Below the pieces are notes generated by a model. It searched no databases and was not told the origin of the DNA. It saw only the letters and a list, made by a program, of their open reading frames with translations. A program made the position numbers and the translations under genes. DNA of 64,000 bases from Sipunculus nudus. Its lineage: Eukaryota > Annelida > Sipuncula > Golfingiida > Sipunculidae. Below are positions 1 through 12,699 of the stretch, piece by piece. Each line of letters starts with the position of its first letter. Position 1 is the first letter of the stretch. The stretch lies in contig CM049313.1 in NCBI GenBank assembly GCA_026874595.1, forward strand, positions 70,176,659-70,240,658, read 5' to 3'.

Positions 1-754
1 GCTTTCAAGAATCAAATTACAAATTTGTTTAACACATATTATATTTATATATGCCTATACTTGATATAATTAATTAATTTCACTCTACAATAACGTGCAT
101 ATGTTTGCTAAAACTTCAGACATTATAATTCATAAAATGTTTAAGAATTGGCACGTGACGTTTTACGTCCCTTTTGTATCTCTGAATGATATACCGGAAT
201 ATTTGAATCCGTTCCTTAGCAAAAAGATATGGTGGGCGTGGCTTGATTACATGAAGGACAGGTATAAAATCAAGAAATCAGCTAGATGGAGGGCATATTA
301 AAAAATACCTAACCACATGAAAATAGTAAAGCCATGAAACAGATCATAAGGCTGAGTATATATTAAATATTATTACTGATTACCTCATTACATAACTGAC
401 TGATCAGTCTTCCGTCATATCTATACATTGGAGTCTTAGCGCTACTACAATAGAGCATTGTATGCGACAATAACAAAGCCCGGTACAGATTTAATGACGT
501 GTATCGGAAAGCATTTAGGCAAATCAATAAAAATAACTGAGGCAGTTAAAATGGCAGGCTCTTACCTGAGGCAGCTATATGTATATCTAATTGTACACCT
601 GTCAAATAACTCAAGTTTTGTTCAATAAAAATAACATAACTGGTATTTTCCTTCCGACAATTAACAGAGGTCGTCTTTGGAAACTTAGTTAATGGGGCTC
701 TCAATCATGTACAATTATAGAGCTATATTTTACTCATATTACACATATTTATTC

Positions 755-759
<5 letters not shown>
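1..759. other. AT-rich non-coding sequence, nothing recognised
   Basis: No splice-flanked coding segment, RNA gene or repeat boundary is visible. The longest open frame (68 codons from 95) has no recognisable motif and lies in AT-rich sequence, so it is treated as chance. Confidence 0.6.

Positions 760-821
<62 letters not shown>
760..821. repeat. (AT)n microsatellite
   Basis: An uninterrupted run of alternating A and T of about 60 bp. It creates an artificial YIYIYI frame that is not a gene. Confidence 0.95.
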
Positions 822-826
<5 letters not shown>

Positions 827-1610
827 TTTTTTTTTAACTTTGTAATTGCTTCAAGGCAAAAAGCACATATGTAAAAAATACCCAAATATGTATGTCTATA
901 TGTCTATAAATACATATATATACCAACCATGCTATTATGTGTGTTGTGTTTCGTATGTTGTGATTACATTTATACAGGTATTAATGTAAACCAACAGGTA
1001 AGGTGATTGACAGCTAAGTCGCGCGAGGCGCATATAATGACGGTCATAAGGATTTACACTTTATAGTTTGTACATTCACATGTATTCCTTTCTGTTATTT
1101 CTCACTCGTATTCCAGTTCAAGATACATTTAATTAAAGTAGCTTTACACAGTCATATCGTTGAACTTGGATGGTTGGTCATTGCACTGCAGTTTCAAATT
1201 GACTGACTTCACGACTCGAAGTAATGCCTACTGAGTCATAAATGCATGCATGTTTGTAAATATAATATAAATTCCATATCGACAAAAAAGTAAATGCAAC
1301 ATTGACAATACTAAAGGCCTATATAGTATTTGATATGTTGAAAATTTTAAAAAGAAACAAATAGAAAGCATCATATGGTAAAATGTTTTCTCACTGCGAT
1401 CATATAATTAAAATATACTTGGCATGCAGCCACTTCGCAAACCGCTTGGTCGGGCATCGTTCTGTACATATAGAGTAGTATAACATTGTTAACATAAGTC
1501 GATTACACACTGGCTAATAACTGAATAAGACTGGATTATCAACACATACAGGTAATTGTGCCCATTTCCTGGAAATCAGAATATGCATTAATTAGAAAAA
1601 TGCATTCTAA

Positions 1611-1965
1611 TGAATGCAAGCCTCCGCCATGTGGGGTTCCCTATTGTGGCATGCCCCCCAACCCTTGTTTGCGTTCACTTATTCGGCCCGTATTCCCAGG
1701 TTCATGGATAAGGGACTACATTTGTGAATAATTCTTGATGATGTCCCTGAATCCGGATCATGTGCCGCGCGCACACCAAAATCTAATCCTGGCCATTCCC
1801 GAAATGCCCTGAAACTTTCATGAGATTCCGTTAATGACTACATGCGTGAGTTATGTTGTAAATAAACACAAAATCACACAAACGAAGTTGAACGCACACT
1901 CTTCTGGGGAAGCAACATACAAAGACCAGTCAGTGCTTTCTTCAACCATCCTTTGTTAGTTTATA
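1611..1965 (+). repeat. Dispersed repeat, CCTCCGCC family, copy 1
   Basis: The stretch starts with GAATGCAAGCCTCCGCCATG and later reads CGGATCATG...CACACCAAAATCTAATC, then CTGAAACTTTCATGAGAT. The same blocks occur in the same order at 16350-16850, and a related CCTCCGCC start lies at 9721. Order and spacing are shared but identity is low, so these are old copies. The element class is not resolved; no open frame is present. Confidence 0.55.
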
Positions 1966-2628
1966 GAGAAGGCAAAATAACACGTATATGCAACATAAAC
2001 AACCAAAAAAGCTTATAGACAGCTATAAGGCTTTGCTTCCTATCTCTTTCATCACCAGGAGACATTGTGGTCTCAATGTAAAGCTTAATGTGACATTTCT
2101 CTGATTTATGTGACAATGGATTTTAGCGTGAGAACGAAGCTCGGCGCGGTCACGCTTCACGGCACGCATTGTCACACCGTCACACCGTCCAGACACATTG
2201 TGTCAGACAATATGTGTTTATTTATTCATAAAGAAAAAATCTTTTCTTAAATTATGATATGAAATTGTACAGATTTCTGCTGTTTTGCCTACATATATCC
2301 GTATATAAGATAATATCTACTAGCACAGGTCAGCAGAGGTCAATATTGATGCTGGATCCGGGATCTTCTCTCTATACGTCAAGAGCTTAAGAATTAAAAA
2401 CATGCTTTGCTTTTGGCTGAAGGTGGATTAATTTTTGTATTAGACTCAGGCACACAACCACAAAATTCTTCTATAAAAATTCCCAATAAAATAAATAATG
2501 TACGTGATTATTTTATCTACACTAATTACAACAATACTGATATATTACGGTTTTTAATGCAAAGCATTGCATTGATTGTGTTTATTCATTTTTTAACTGA
2601 CACATTCCACGTTGACAGAAAACTAGTA

Positions 2629-3352
2629 CAGGGATGCGTTATATATTATATCGATATATCGCGTTACGGTGAATCATATTGCGTATCGCGATACAGTTTT
2701 CAAATATCGATATTTTTCGATATTTTGTGAATGTGCTAAAACTGATTATTTAAAAAAAAACAATGTTTTTATAACAAATTTAGACATATAAATGGGTTAT
2801 GATTAGTGGCAGGCCTAAAGTGACAGCCGTTACAGCGTCTTTAGACATTGAGTATAGGATATGTTTAAGTAGGCATGATATATACCATAGCTCAAAGGTC
2901 CGCCTAAAGGGAATTTGCATGTCTGCTCGATGACTTGGGGTATATACGCGAAACATTTTGATAGGTAAAAGAAAAAAGTGCTGAATACGGTCAAAATAGT
3001 CAATACTTCATTAATATTCTCTCCTCACATCTTATGATAACTGTATGCGGAAAATCAAGTGTCCACATAACAGGATTATTGTTGTAAAACAGCAGTCTTA
3101 CGATGTGGTAAACATGACTGTATTTATGCGTACCATCTATCCCTCCTAATCAAGGTACAGAATTCTCTAATTGCCAAGTTATTTGCTCAGGCAAGACTCA
3201 AGGAAAACTGAGATTTTTAATGTTTCTTTCGGCCCCGTCAATCGTACATTATTAAGTGATGTTGTTACATATATCGTGTTTGAAATAACCGATCTGCATA
3301 AACTTTTACTTTGTCATTTTATCTAATATGATAAAGAATTAACATTATATAT

Positions 3353-3400
<48 letters not shown>

Positions 3401-3513
3401 GTTTAATTCCTTTTAATTTAATACGATGAAAATATCGCATTCGTATCGCAATACGGTAACAAATATCGCAATAATTTTGCGATCCGAAATTTGTAGGCGA
3501 TACCCAGCCCTAT
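2629..3513. mobile_element. Possible non-autonomous hAT-type element with TATCG-rich ends
   Basis: The left end reads CAGGGATGCGTTATAT. The right end, read on the minus strand, gives TAGGGCTGGGTATCGCC, the CAGGGCTGGG-like start typical of many hAT termini. Both subterminal regions (2640-2730 and 3420-3505) are dense in TATCG/CGATA words in opposite orientation, as expected for transposase-binding subterminal repeats. The flanks AACTAGTA and AAACTATA make only an imperfect 8-bp target duplication. There is no transposase frame. An AT microsatellite (about 3347-3399) lies inside. Confidence 0.45.
3347..3399. repeat. (AT)n microsatellite
   Basis: Alternating AT with one interruption, lying inside the candidate hAT-type element. 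Confidence 0.9.
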
Positions 3514-3600
3514 AAACTATAGTGTCTGAATTATCTTATACCACCCACATCAATGTATTTTTTTTTTTCAGATATATATTACATGCATGCTTCATCATCA

Positions 3601-3619
3601 TCCCCCCCCCCCCCCCCCC
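3601..3619. repeat. poly(C) tract
   Basis: A run of about 17 C residues after ATCATCATCC. Homopolymer length is prone to sequencing error. Confidence 0.85.
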
Positions 3620-3772
3620 ACATCTCTTTCTCTCACTCCGTTGTTTCACTAAATGCAACTGAGGTATTATACCATCAATTTATCAGTTAATGTGACGATT
3701 TAATTTATGATTCACACCTGTGCTTTCAGGTGTATAACAAAAGCAAACAACATGAACCTGTATGCCATTATC

Positions 3773-3773
<1 letters not shown>

Positions 3774-3821
<48 letters not shown>

Positions 3822-3822
3822 T
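3774..3822. repeat. (AT)n(AC)n microsatellite
   Basis: An AT run passing directly into ACACACACAC. No other structure was seen in the surrounding 3.6-4.37 kb. Confidence 0.9.
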
Positions 3823-4369
3823 ATATAAATGTGTTTCAGAGACCACCCAGAAGGCTCAAGGTAATTATGCTTAAAAAACAAATGTATTATCAGATTTCCT
3901 ATACTGCAGCAAATAAATTTTAGAGCATGGACAGGTTGACATATAATAAAATAGAAACAGCACACATGATAAAGTTGTTGTTTTCTCGGAAAAAAATGGA
4001 AATTAACCGGAGAAATTACACACATATATAGGCATTTTAGTCATGCACTTACAGGAACTTTCATGCATTAATAAAGTTATACCATATAATATTATTGGGG
4101 AGAATTATATAAACACCGCATATTGTTATCCTGGTAAAAATTAGAAATTCTTGGAAGAACCACATTCACGGATCTAAAAATATGCAGGTCATGGGACATT
4201 AAAGTTCTAAATAGAAAGTCTGACATGCAATTATTAATAAATATAGACCTACACATTTGTTCACTTGCGTGTCTTGTATGTGAGGAAATGAAAGAAATGT
4301 TTTTATGTATATGTATAACTGTGACTTCAAAAGACTTTAATAAACAGACCACCCACACTGAGCTCTTTC

Positions 4370-4370
<1 letters not shown>

Positions 4371-4406
<36 letters not shown>

Positions 4407-4972
4407 GCACACAAGACATTGAAGTAACCTGACATGAATTGTCTTTTCCGATTCTTTTCGTGTACTTACCCATTCCTCTTTTTTTTTCCTAATATTTCTT
4501 CTCGAAAATGCTTGCACGGCAAAATGCAAAAAAAAAATATATTAAATATACATTTATATATTATATATATATAAGTTTCGTATGCTGATATTTTGAGGTT
4601 GTCGCTAAACAGAAGTGGTCGCGAGGCGAAGTTTTACTGCACATATAAAGAACGTGATGGCGGCAACAGTCCAGTCACACTGAATACATGAACGACCGGG
4701 AGAACACTGACGTGTATGTTAATAATTAGATTAAATTTAACCCACCCAGGAGTGGGGAAGATCGTCCATCCCACATTTGGGATCAGCATTACAACAAAAG
4801 TGCATGCATGATCATGACATCGTCGTATATATATATATATATATATATGCATGTGAAAGGTAATGATCATATCCACAGTCCCCCACCATGCACACGTGAT
4901 ATTTGACGCCTAGAAAATGTAGTAAGTAATAATTAATGCAGACGTAGTTACCATACAAAGCATAATATATGG

Positions 4973-5010
<38 letters not shown>
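4371..5010. repeat. Cluster of (AT)n microsatellites (4371-4400, 4827-4848, 4975-5010)
   Basis: Three separate AT runs lie within 640 bp. The sequence between them shows no coding or RNA features. A pair of short similar segments near the first and third runs (GACATTGAAGTAACCTGACA at about 4414 and its rough reverse complement at about 5025) suggests a small inverted repeat around this cluster. Confidence 0.7.
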
Positions 5011-5013
<3 letters not shown>

Positions 5014-5349
5014 TATACAATTCATGTCAGGTTACTTTAATGTCTTGTTTGCAAATATTATTTTAATATATATACATATACATATGTACATATATTATTC
5101 GAATGTTTTATAGATGACGCTGAAGATGTAGGAGAGAACCTTTTTCTTTGTTATTATTTTATATGTACATAACTATAGAATACGGGTAGTCGACAAGCGA
5201 AATCAGAGCGGGACGGGTGAAGTGAGGCATGGATGAGGCAAGTGGCAAGGGAAAATAGAGTGAGGTGTGTTGCATATTAGCATGGATGTCTGCAGCCGAA
5301 ATGTGTATGTAGGTTGCGCCACCTACCACAAAATCCAGAAAGCTGTCCA

Positions 5350-6115
5350 AGTTGTATACATATGCAAATTTTAGGCAGATAAGTCAAACCACTACTTGTA
5401 TATGAGTGATTTAATCCCAAAGCAGACAAACAGAAGGACACTGTGCAAAAAAAATTGTGGCAGGTGGCGCCACCAATTTTGCGTATGATAAAGAGCTATA
5501 TGAGATCTATACCTAGGCTAAGTTTGGCCCAATTGGTCAAACGGTTCCCGAGATATGAACTGGGATGTCTGCAGCGTAAACGTGAATGTAGGTGGCTCCA
5601 ACTGTCATAAAATCATGAAAGCTGTCCAGAATGTATAAACCTCCAAAATTTCAGGTGGATAAGTCAAACCACTGCCGAGATATGAGTGATTTTATCCAAA
5701 GGCAGATAGACAGATGGACGATGTGCAAAAATGGTTGCAGTTGGCGCCACCAGTTTTGTCTATGATAAAGAGCTATGTGAGATCTATGCACATGCAAAAT
5801 TTTGGCCTAATCGGTCAAACGGTTCCCGAGATATGAGCTTGGATGTCTGCAGCGTTAACGTGAATGTAGGTAGCGCCACCTGTCATAAAATCAAGAAAGC
5901 TGTCCAGGATGTATACACATGCAAAATTTCAGGTGGATAAGTCTAACCAATGCAGAGATATGAGTGATTTTATCCCAATGCAGATGAACAGACAGACGCT
6001 GTGCAAAAATTGTTGCAGGTGGCGCCACCATTTTAGTGTATGTTATAAAACTTTCCAAGGGCTACATTTGTGCAAATTTTTTAGCCTGATCAGTCAAACG
6101 GTTCCCGGGATATAT
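5350..6115. repeat. Three-unit tandem array, about 277-bp period, with GGTGGCGCCACC palindromes
   Basis: The block containing GGCGCCACC, GATAAAGAGCTAT, CAAACGGTTCCCGAGATATG, GTCTGCAGCG and AAAATTTCAGGTGGATAAGT recurs with a spacing of about 277 bp (GGCGCCACC near 5466, 5742 and 6022). The CCGAGATATGAG...ATTTT block is the reverse complement of a block in the 54.3-55.6 kb element, so this looks like an inverted, boundary-less relative of that family. Short open frames here are by-products of the repeat. Confidence 0.8.
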
Positions 6116-7167
6116 ATTACAGTGTTCCAATTGCTCATATCAAATTGTCCTTGTAATATTCCGTCATTATTTTGTACATGCAGGTCTGGTTTGTTTCTTA
6201 CTTTAACGAATAAATTTAGGGTCAAATTACGTATCCTGTAGAAAAGAAATGGTCCTGCATCACTTCCGAGTCCGAGTATATAAGTCCGAGTCAATGACCA
6301 TCAGGTCGGAAATGAGTACCGGAAAAAAGTGGAGACAAGTCCGAATAGAGTTCAGCTCGGGAATCGAGTGCTATATACATCATTAATACGCATCCTACAA
6401 AGAAACCTGAGAACAGTGCTTTTAAACAGATATCTCCTTGAATGGCATAAAACTTCAGTATTTTGGAGTTTCTTTTATCTAAATAGTTTATATTGTTACA
6501 TAATATTTTAGGTTGTCCGTGTAGTATGATAGTGGAATGCCTACGAGAATAAGGATTCCATTCATGAGGGAAAGTATATAAATTGGACATTAAACGTTTG
6601 TTTTGCTCGGGAGCCTGGGACAGTATTTGTTATCATTTGAGATCCACATCACTTATGCACGCTATAATGAGGGTTATATCGCTCAGCTGTAAGAGACATA
6701 AACCCTTCATTGTACTTGGCTTACAATGGGATATATAAAATAAAGACCGCTCGAACAATGAGGGAAGAGGCCAACTATATGATCGATATATACCGCCACA
6801 ATACAACCTGCAATTACCGCTCAGGTGCAAACTAATTTAGTTATTATACCTTCCGTTTCAGGTGGGCCATGTCTTCGTCACCTATAATTAACATTTCCAA
6901 ACATCAGCTTGAATATAGGGTCCCCTCTGTTGAGCTCTTGTGCGTGTTACAAAAGAGAATGTAAAAAAGCAAACTCTGCATACGGCCCTCACAATTGAAA
7001 TGAAATAAACTGTGTCCGCCTTATTGTGTTTAAGTGAGCCAATATATTCCCACAAGGGTTACGTCGGTTCACTTTCTCCAATCATTGCTTGTGTAGTAAG
7101 TATACGGTCGATCAAAACGGCAGTTTTAGGATTATTTATTATATACTGTAGTGTTTATCTTCAGGTG

Positions 7168-7177
7168 GTCACGTGAC
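7168..7177. promoter_or_regulatory. Perfect GTCACGTGAC E-box (CLEAR-like)
   Basis: It lies in the 12-bp palindrome GGTCACGTGACC. GTCACGTGAC is the established site for bHLH-zipper factors of the MITF/TFE and USF type. It is one of five perfect copies in the window. No promoter is recognised next to it. Confidence 0.3.
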
Positions 7178-8953
7178 CCGATGGACCCGGTGTGTGGTCT
7201 ATACTCTCCGCTCGAGTGGTCTGTTCATTTCAATATGGTAATACTTCAGAAAAGTACTTGTTATTGTGCGGGAAACCACAAAACAAATTACAGGTATTCG
7301 GAATAGATTATATCAATGTGGCTTTCATGATTATGGTTTTAATGTCTATTAATATACCAATATTAACTCACTCATAAAAATAATACATGTTCTGTATATA
7401 TACAGTGCGTAATATACTTTAGACCCGCATTAGATTAATACTTTCAAACGATATGACTTACATGTAAATTATTTATGCCTGAGGGTGAATGAGACAGGGC
7501 AGAATAATGCAGTATGACGCTTAGGTCTAGCGGCAGCCTGCCATGCACCAAAACGTCGAAGTTTAATTAACTGAAGACGTTGGGGTGCAAGACAGTACAA
7601 GCTATTCGGTTCGCATCAATTCTAGTACATGCAGATGTGCACGCCATTTCTACCAGTACCTTTTCATTTTCATCTGCTTGTCGAACTGTCATTTTTCCGA
7701 AGCAGACATAAAGTGGCGTTTTTCTGTTGGGACAAATAATAAATATTACATTCGCGGTTGACTGCAGCAGTTATTAATAACGAGGCTGGTTTTCTCGGAA
7801 AGTTTGTCTCTGCGTCATGGTGGCGTGACAGCTTTGTGTGAATCGGTGTCATATGGAAGAAAAGAGGTACCTTACGTAATAAATGTTGTGTAACAACGTT
7901 TTCCTTCATTATTAAAGCAAATATAACACAAACAAACAAGCCTCTGATGATAAACACTACCGCACAACAAATATTTTGATCCGACCCTTAAAATGGATGT
8001 TCTATTATGACTTGCATCATGACTCACAGGCCCCTGTCAGTTTATTTTATAATAGTATTAATGTAATGTTGTCATGGCTAACTTAGGTCGAGAACTGCAA
8101 GTAAGACATAAAGTTAACTTATAAAAGAAATTGTATCCTGATAATATGGTACTGAACCCAAAAGACTCTAAAAGGGCCGGAAATTTCGACCAGCCTTTTA
8201 AAAATAAAGTAACGATTTTAAAAAGAACTTTCGTTCCATACAGGATTGTCCAATCCTGAATGCAGAGACTTATATAGAAATACAAGCAAAGTAATATAAA
8301 GAAAATTAATATTTCTCCATTGTACCTCCGTTAAAATGTCTTTCGCGAATACAAGTTCCATCAAAGCCCATCACTATAACATAATTGCACTTCATAATTT
8401 CAGGTGCCTTTTCCATCTCAGAAATAATAAAGCGTTCCATTGAAAGCAGGATAATAATGTATTCTTTGCTTTCTGTGTATTGTTCAGCATGATTCATTGT
8501 CAATCAATTTATGAAGGACGCCAAATGCAAATACCGAGACATGTAATACCTATAATGTAGTTTCTTTTACTTTTAAAGTTTATAACTTTATTTGACTGCA
8601 ACGACGTCTGTTCGTCTGTCTGTCTGTCTTAGGACGGAAACCACAAATCTAAACAGTACATACAAAAAAAATCATTTACGATGTACCACGTCGATACTTG
8701 AAAAAAAGGTTCATAAGTCATTCTTATCAGTCCCTGCTTTAAACTTGTGGTTTCAATGTGTGTGTCCCATTGATAAATCGTATCATTTTGTTATAAGACA
8801 AATAAGACATAAAAAATCGGCAAGGCGATGTGCCACTACGTTTGCCTCTCTGGCTTGGAGGCCTGGAAATCCTAAAATACTTGTTGTACAAGTCTATCAG
8901 CTGTCAGCCAATCAGCGCCCCTGTAAAAGCCCCTGTGGTACGAAACGAGGCTT

Positions 8954-8963
8954 GTCACGTGAC
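8954..8963. promoter_or_regulatory. Perfect GTCACGTGAC E-box (CLEAR-like)
   Basis: It lies in the 12-bp palindrome TGTCACGTGACA, in locally GC-richer sequence (8820-9130). No gene is recognised nearby. Confidence 0.3.
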
Positions 8964-9365
8964 ACCTTATCAGTGCCCTAGGTCATGTGTCTTGTATAAG
9001 ATGATACGTATTTATATGACTAACCAGTGGCTAATCAGAGAGTTGATAACGCATCACTTTTGCTGTAGCTGCCTCATCAGTGCACTCAGTGACGTCATCA
9101 AGACAGAAGCGCCGGAGGAAAAAATCGTGTCAATTATAGTAGGTTATCAAAGTCGTTCGGGCTGTATCTACAATCAGACAGTCCTGATGTGGTTACGGGA
9201 AAATAAATATTTAGACACTCTGTAAACAAAGAGTCAAAGCATGCTCCCTCATGCTGATATATATATTGGTAGTTAGAGTTGATGCAGTTCGTCTGTCAGC
9301 GCTATCATCACATAAAGAGAAGCTCTCCCTGGACTTATCAACTTCTTGTTATGCATGTCTGTCCA

Positions 9366-9640
9366 CAGAAAGTACCGAAACATCCCGGAAATATTTAACA
9401 GTTTGCAGTTTCCTTCCTTCCTTGTTACTTTTCTGTTTCCGTTAGAAATATAAGTAGTCCCATAATAAGGCAAAGGTCAAGTATATATAAGGATCCTCAT
9501 CACTCAGAAAGTACCGAAACATCCGAGGAATATTTAACAGTTTGCAATTTGCTTTCATCCTTTCTTTCCGTTTCCTTTAGAAATATAAATGTCCGATAAA
9601 AAGACAAAGATCAAATGGAGATCCTTATCACTCATCACAT
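9366..9640. repeat. Two-copy tandem duplication, about 138 bp
   Basis: CAGAAAGTACCGAAACATCC...TATTTAACAGTTTGCA...CCGTTAGAAATATAA...AAGGATCCTCATCACTCA is followed at once by a second diverged copy starting at about 9506. Each carries the same blocks in the same order. Confidence 0.75.
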
Positions 9641-9720
9641 ACCATCGTCATTAACACAGTGATCAGGTCATTTGTCCCCCATGTAAAACTTCGGGTCTTA
9701 CAACGCTTTATTTGACTAAA

Positions 9721-10048
9721 CCTCCGCCAGAAGGCGGAGTATTATATATTACCCCTTGTCAAATTTACGCATAAAGTACTGAGCATATTTGAGTGAAACT
9801 TGATTTAAAAGTCAGGATCACACCCAAGGAAAAATCAATTAAATTAATCAGGATCACAAAACAATTTTTCAAATTAAAGTGCTTGTACACTACTTTGACA
9901 CAGGTCGATTCAAGGAAAACCGCTCCATTTATGGCTATAAGGGCCAGTATTTGTTGACAAATGACCAAGTGAACCCGTTTTACTAAAGCGTGACATTGTG
10001 CAGGAACACAGGTTCATCAGGGACTATGGATCTTGGCGGGGGAATCAG
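9721..10048 (+). repeat. Dispersed repeat, CCTCCGCC family, copy 2
   Basis: It opens with the hairpin CTCCGCC-AGAA-GGCGGAG (9722-9739) and ends near GGATCTTGGCGGGGGAATC. Similar CCTCCGCC starts and GGATC...GGCGG ends characterise a dispersed repeat type in molluscan DNA, a recollection not a search. No open frame is present. Confidence 0.45.
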
Positions 10049-10625
10049 GTGGTCCTACGTCTATAAACACACATCTATAGTTATTAATTAAGGTAATGAT
10101 TGCTTGTCAGCGAAATTGAGTGTTGATCTTGTGAACTACAGTAAATAAAAGAAACTGTTAAAGCTAGAAATGCTGAATATTATAGAAGAATAGCTTATCA
10201 AAAGTGAAACCCTTAGATTTAAAATGGACCTTTTCCAAAATCTGAGTCTATATTAACTGATGTTAATCTCTTGTACTTTTTTCCTATAGTATTGGTCAGA
10301 AAACGCCGATCCCCCCCACACAGGGCTCGCAAATAAAATAAAAAAATTCATCAAGGACATCTTGCTGCATGCATGTCAATCCAACAAGCGTTTTTTAAGG
10401 GCGTTTTGCAACTGTTTACCTTTCAGCTTTCGAAAATATGCAACAGCCACCTTATAGTTTACATATAGTTTAACTTTTTTTTTCAAAATAGGCGTGTTCA
10501 TTTATTAACTTTAACAGCTTGTAGATAAACAAGTTAACAGGGGCGTGAAAAAAACTGTTGCAACTAGAATTACATATATTTCTTTAATACAGGAATCACA
10601 AAAAAAAATCTTTACATAATAGTAC

Positions 10626-10681
<56 letters not shown>

Positions 10682-10976
10682 TGCATGTAGTTGAAAGGCT
10701 GGCTTTAATTTACACTGTTCTCCACGCCAAGGCCCCTGCCCAAGGCCTTTACTTAAATGTGTCCTATTCCCCCATGAATAAATGGGTGCTGATCTTGGGC
10801 TGATAGCACCTGAATTCTGAGTAACCTTTAAGCCATTTTAATAACGTGGTTTGGAGTATATTATCCAAATGGGGATGAAGAAAGATATAAAAATGAACTG
10901 GCCGAAAAGACAAGGACGGCTGAGTGTAAAAGTAGATGGCACTGACTTCGGTGAAAAATAGACCAAAGCCTAAGTC
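10049..10976. other. Non-coding sequence with one (AT)n run (10633-10679)
   Basis: Nothing recognisable apart from a 47-bp AT microsatellite. Confidence 0.6.
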
Positions 10977-10985
10977 ACTTTACCT
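10977..10985. repeat. Left 9-bp target site duplication, ACTTTACCT
   Basis: Identical to ACTTTACCT at 12953-12961 directly outside the other inverted repeat. A perfect 9-bp duplication is the hallmark of Mutator-like insertion. Confidence 0.85.
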
Positions 10986-11594
10986 ACGGTGGCTCGTATA
11001 GGACATGCACAAAATTATTTTTATCTCGTTCCCACGAGATAGTATCTCGTTCCCACGCGTTAGTATCTCGTGCCCACGCGATAATTATCTCGTTCCCACG
11101 CGTTAGTATCTCGTGGCCACGCGATAATTATCTCGTTCCCACGCGTTAGTATCTCGTTCCCACGCGTTAGTATCTCGTGCCCACGCGTTAGTATCTCGTT
11201 CCCACGCGTTAGTATCTCGTTCCCACGCGATAATATCGCGTGGCCACGCGATAATTATCGCGTGGGAACGAGATAAATGTAGATAGTTAATACAGTAAGA
11301 CCTACATCTTAAATCCTTGAGGCATGCTTCTATACACTGGATGAAGACTATGGTCAATTATTTGCATGAATTTAGAGCGGACTTAATATGCTGAGAAATG
11401 AAATGATACAACGGGCACTCGTACAACACTCGTGGGCCATGTTTGTCTGGGGAATGTGTTAGTGGGGAAAGGGGGGGGGGGGGGCTAGTTCGTGTAAAAT
11501 ATTTTTCATTATATATAAATGTTCACAATATAAATTACCATTGGCAGCGAAACCAAATTTTCATTGGGAGCCCTATAGATACTATACCCAAATA

Positions 11595-11596
<2 letters not shown>

Positions 11597-11643
<47 letters not shown>

Positions 11644-11670
11644 TATTTTATATATATTATTATTTTTATA

Positions 11671-11728
<58 letters not shown>
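11597..11728. repeat. Compound (AT)n microsatellite
   Basis: Two long AT runs separated by about 40 bp of ATATTTTATATA, inside the foldback element. It gives open YIYIYI frames on both strands that are not genes. Confidence 0.95.
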
Positions 11729-11731
<3 letters not shown>

Positions 11732-11981
11732 GCCGTAGCCTGATACAAATGGCAGGGGAGGGATTTGATGGGGTAATCCCCGACGGGACGGGGGGGGGGG
11801 GGGGTGGTTGGGAGGGGGTCTCATCCTTCTAAGGTTTTGAAAATTTTGAAAAACTGTATGGGTACTACTTCATTCTGTTGCATTTTATTGGTCAATGCTT
11901 ATTAAATAAAACAGTTCCTCCTTGTAGGGAGATTATTTGTTATTTGTCTGGCAATGGATTCATTTTCACACAGAATATCAA

Positions 11982-12025
<44 letters not shown>

Positions 12026-12079
12026 TGTGAGGGTGCAAATACCCGAATAATAGAGTGGATGTTTTTATACCCATCATTA

Positions 12080-12142
12080 TGTGGGGGGGGGGGGGGGGGC
12101 TCGGCCCCCGCGACCCCCCCCCCCCCCCCCCCCCCCCCCCCC
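12080..12142. repeat. poly(G) and poly(C) tracts
   Basis: A run of about 18 G, then CTCGGCCCCCGCGA, then about 27 C residues; the two tracts can pair with each other. Shorter G runs lie at 11468-11484 and 11790-11804. All are in the interior of the foldback element. Confidence 0.9.
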
Positions 12143-12699
12143 ACGGTTTCGCCGCCTTTGAATACATAACTGAAGTTTTATTGTAGAAAGAAAAACGTGA
12201 AGGGGAAGAATGAGCACATTTCTCGTAAAAAGTTCTCCTTAACCACTCCTCCCAGTCATAATGAAGTGTCATGGCTGAGACCTTTCGTTGTAAGCTTCTC
12301 CCTTGAGACATAACACAAACCGACATGTTGTTTACCCTGTTCTGTATACCCGAAATTAAATAACCCCAACCCTAGTCCTAAAAAATAAGATTTTCTGGAA
12401 AGGTAAAATACAAACAAGTGTTTCAGTTTAATTCATGTTTGGTACACAAGGGTTTATATCACCCTTACCCCAAAACAAACTCAATACAGTTTTCCATGAA
12501 CAAATAAAAATGGGCTAGTTGAACCAACGCAATGAAATGGTGAACCAACGAAATGAAAACTGCTGAAATTTACCTCAAAGCATTCGGCGCACACACATAC
12601 AACGAAATACATACAAACAATTTAAGCTGCATCGACAATTGATATAAAACAGACCACAGACATTCTTGTCCAAATGAGGGCTTAAGCTATAGCATGGCA

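Larger units (their letters stand above)
6116..9365. other. Non-coding sequence, no gene recognised
   Basis: Several short frames occur on both strands, none with a motif or splice context that would support them. Two perfect GTCACGTGAC E-boxes (7168-7177 and 8954-8963) are the only noted signals. Confidence 0.5.

Noticed and set aside
692-874. Open frame rich in YIYIYI
   Set aside because: Produced by the (AT)n microsatellite; the same artefact occurs at 11509-11748, 11541-11729, 34158-34364 and 56698-56931.
11103-11357. Frame with repeated WERDTNA residues on the minus strand
   Set aside because: It is a reading of the 20-24 bp subunits in the foldback element's inverted repeat, with no start context or conservation argument.
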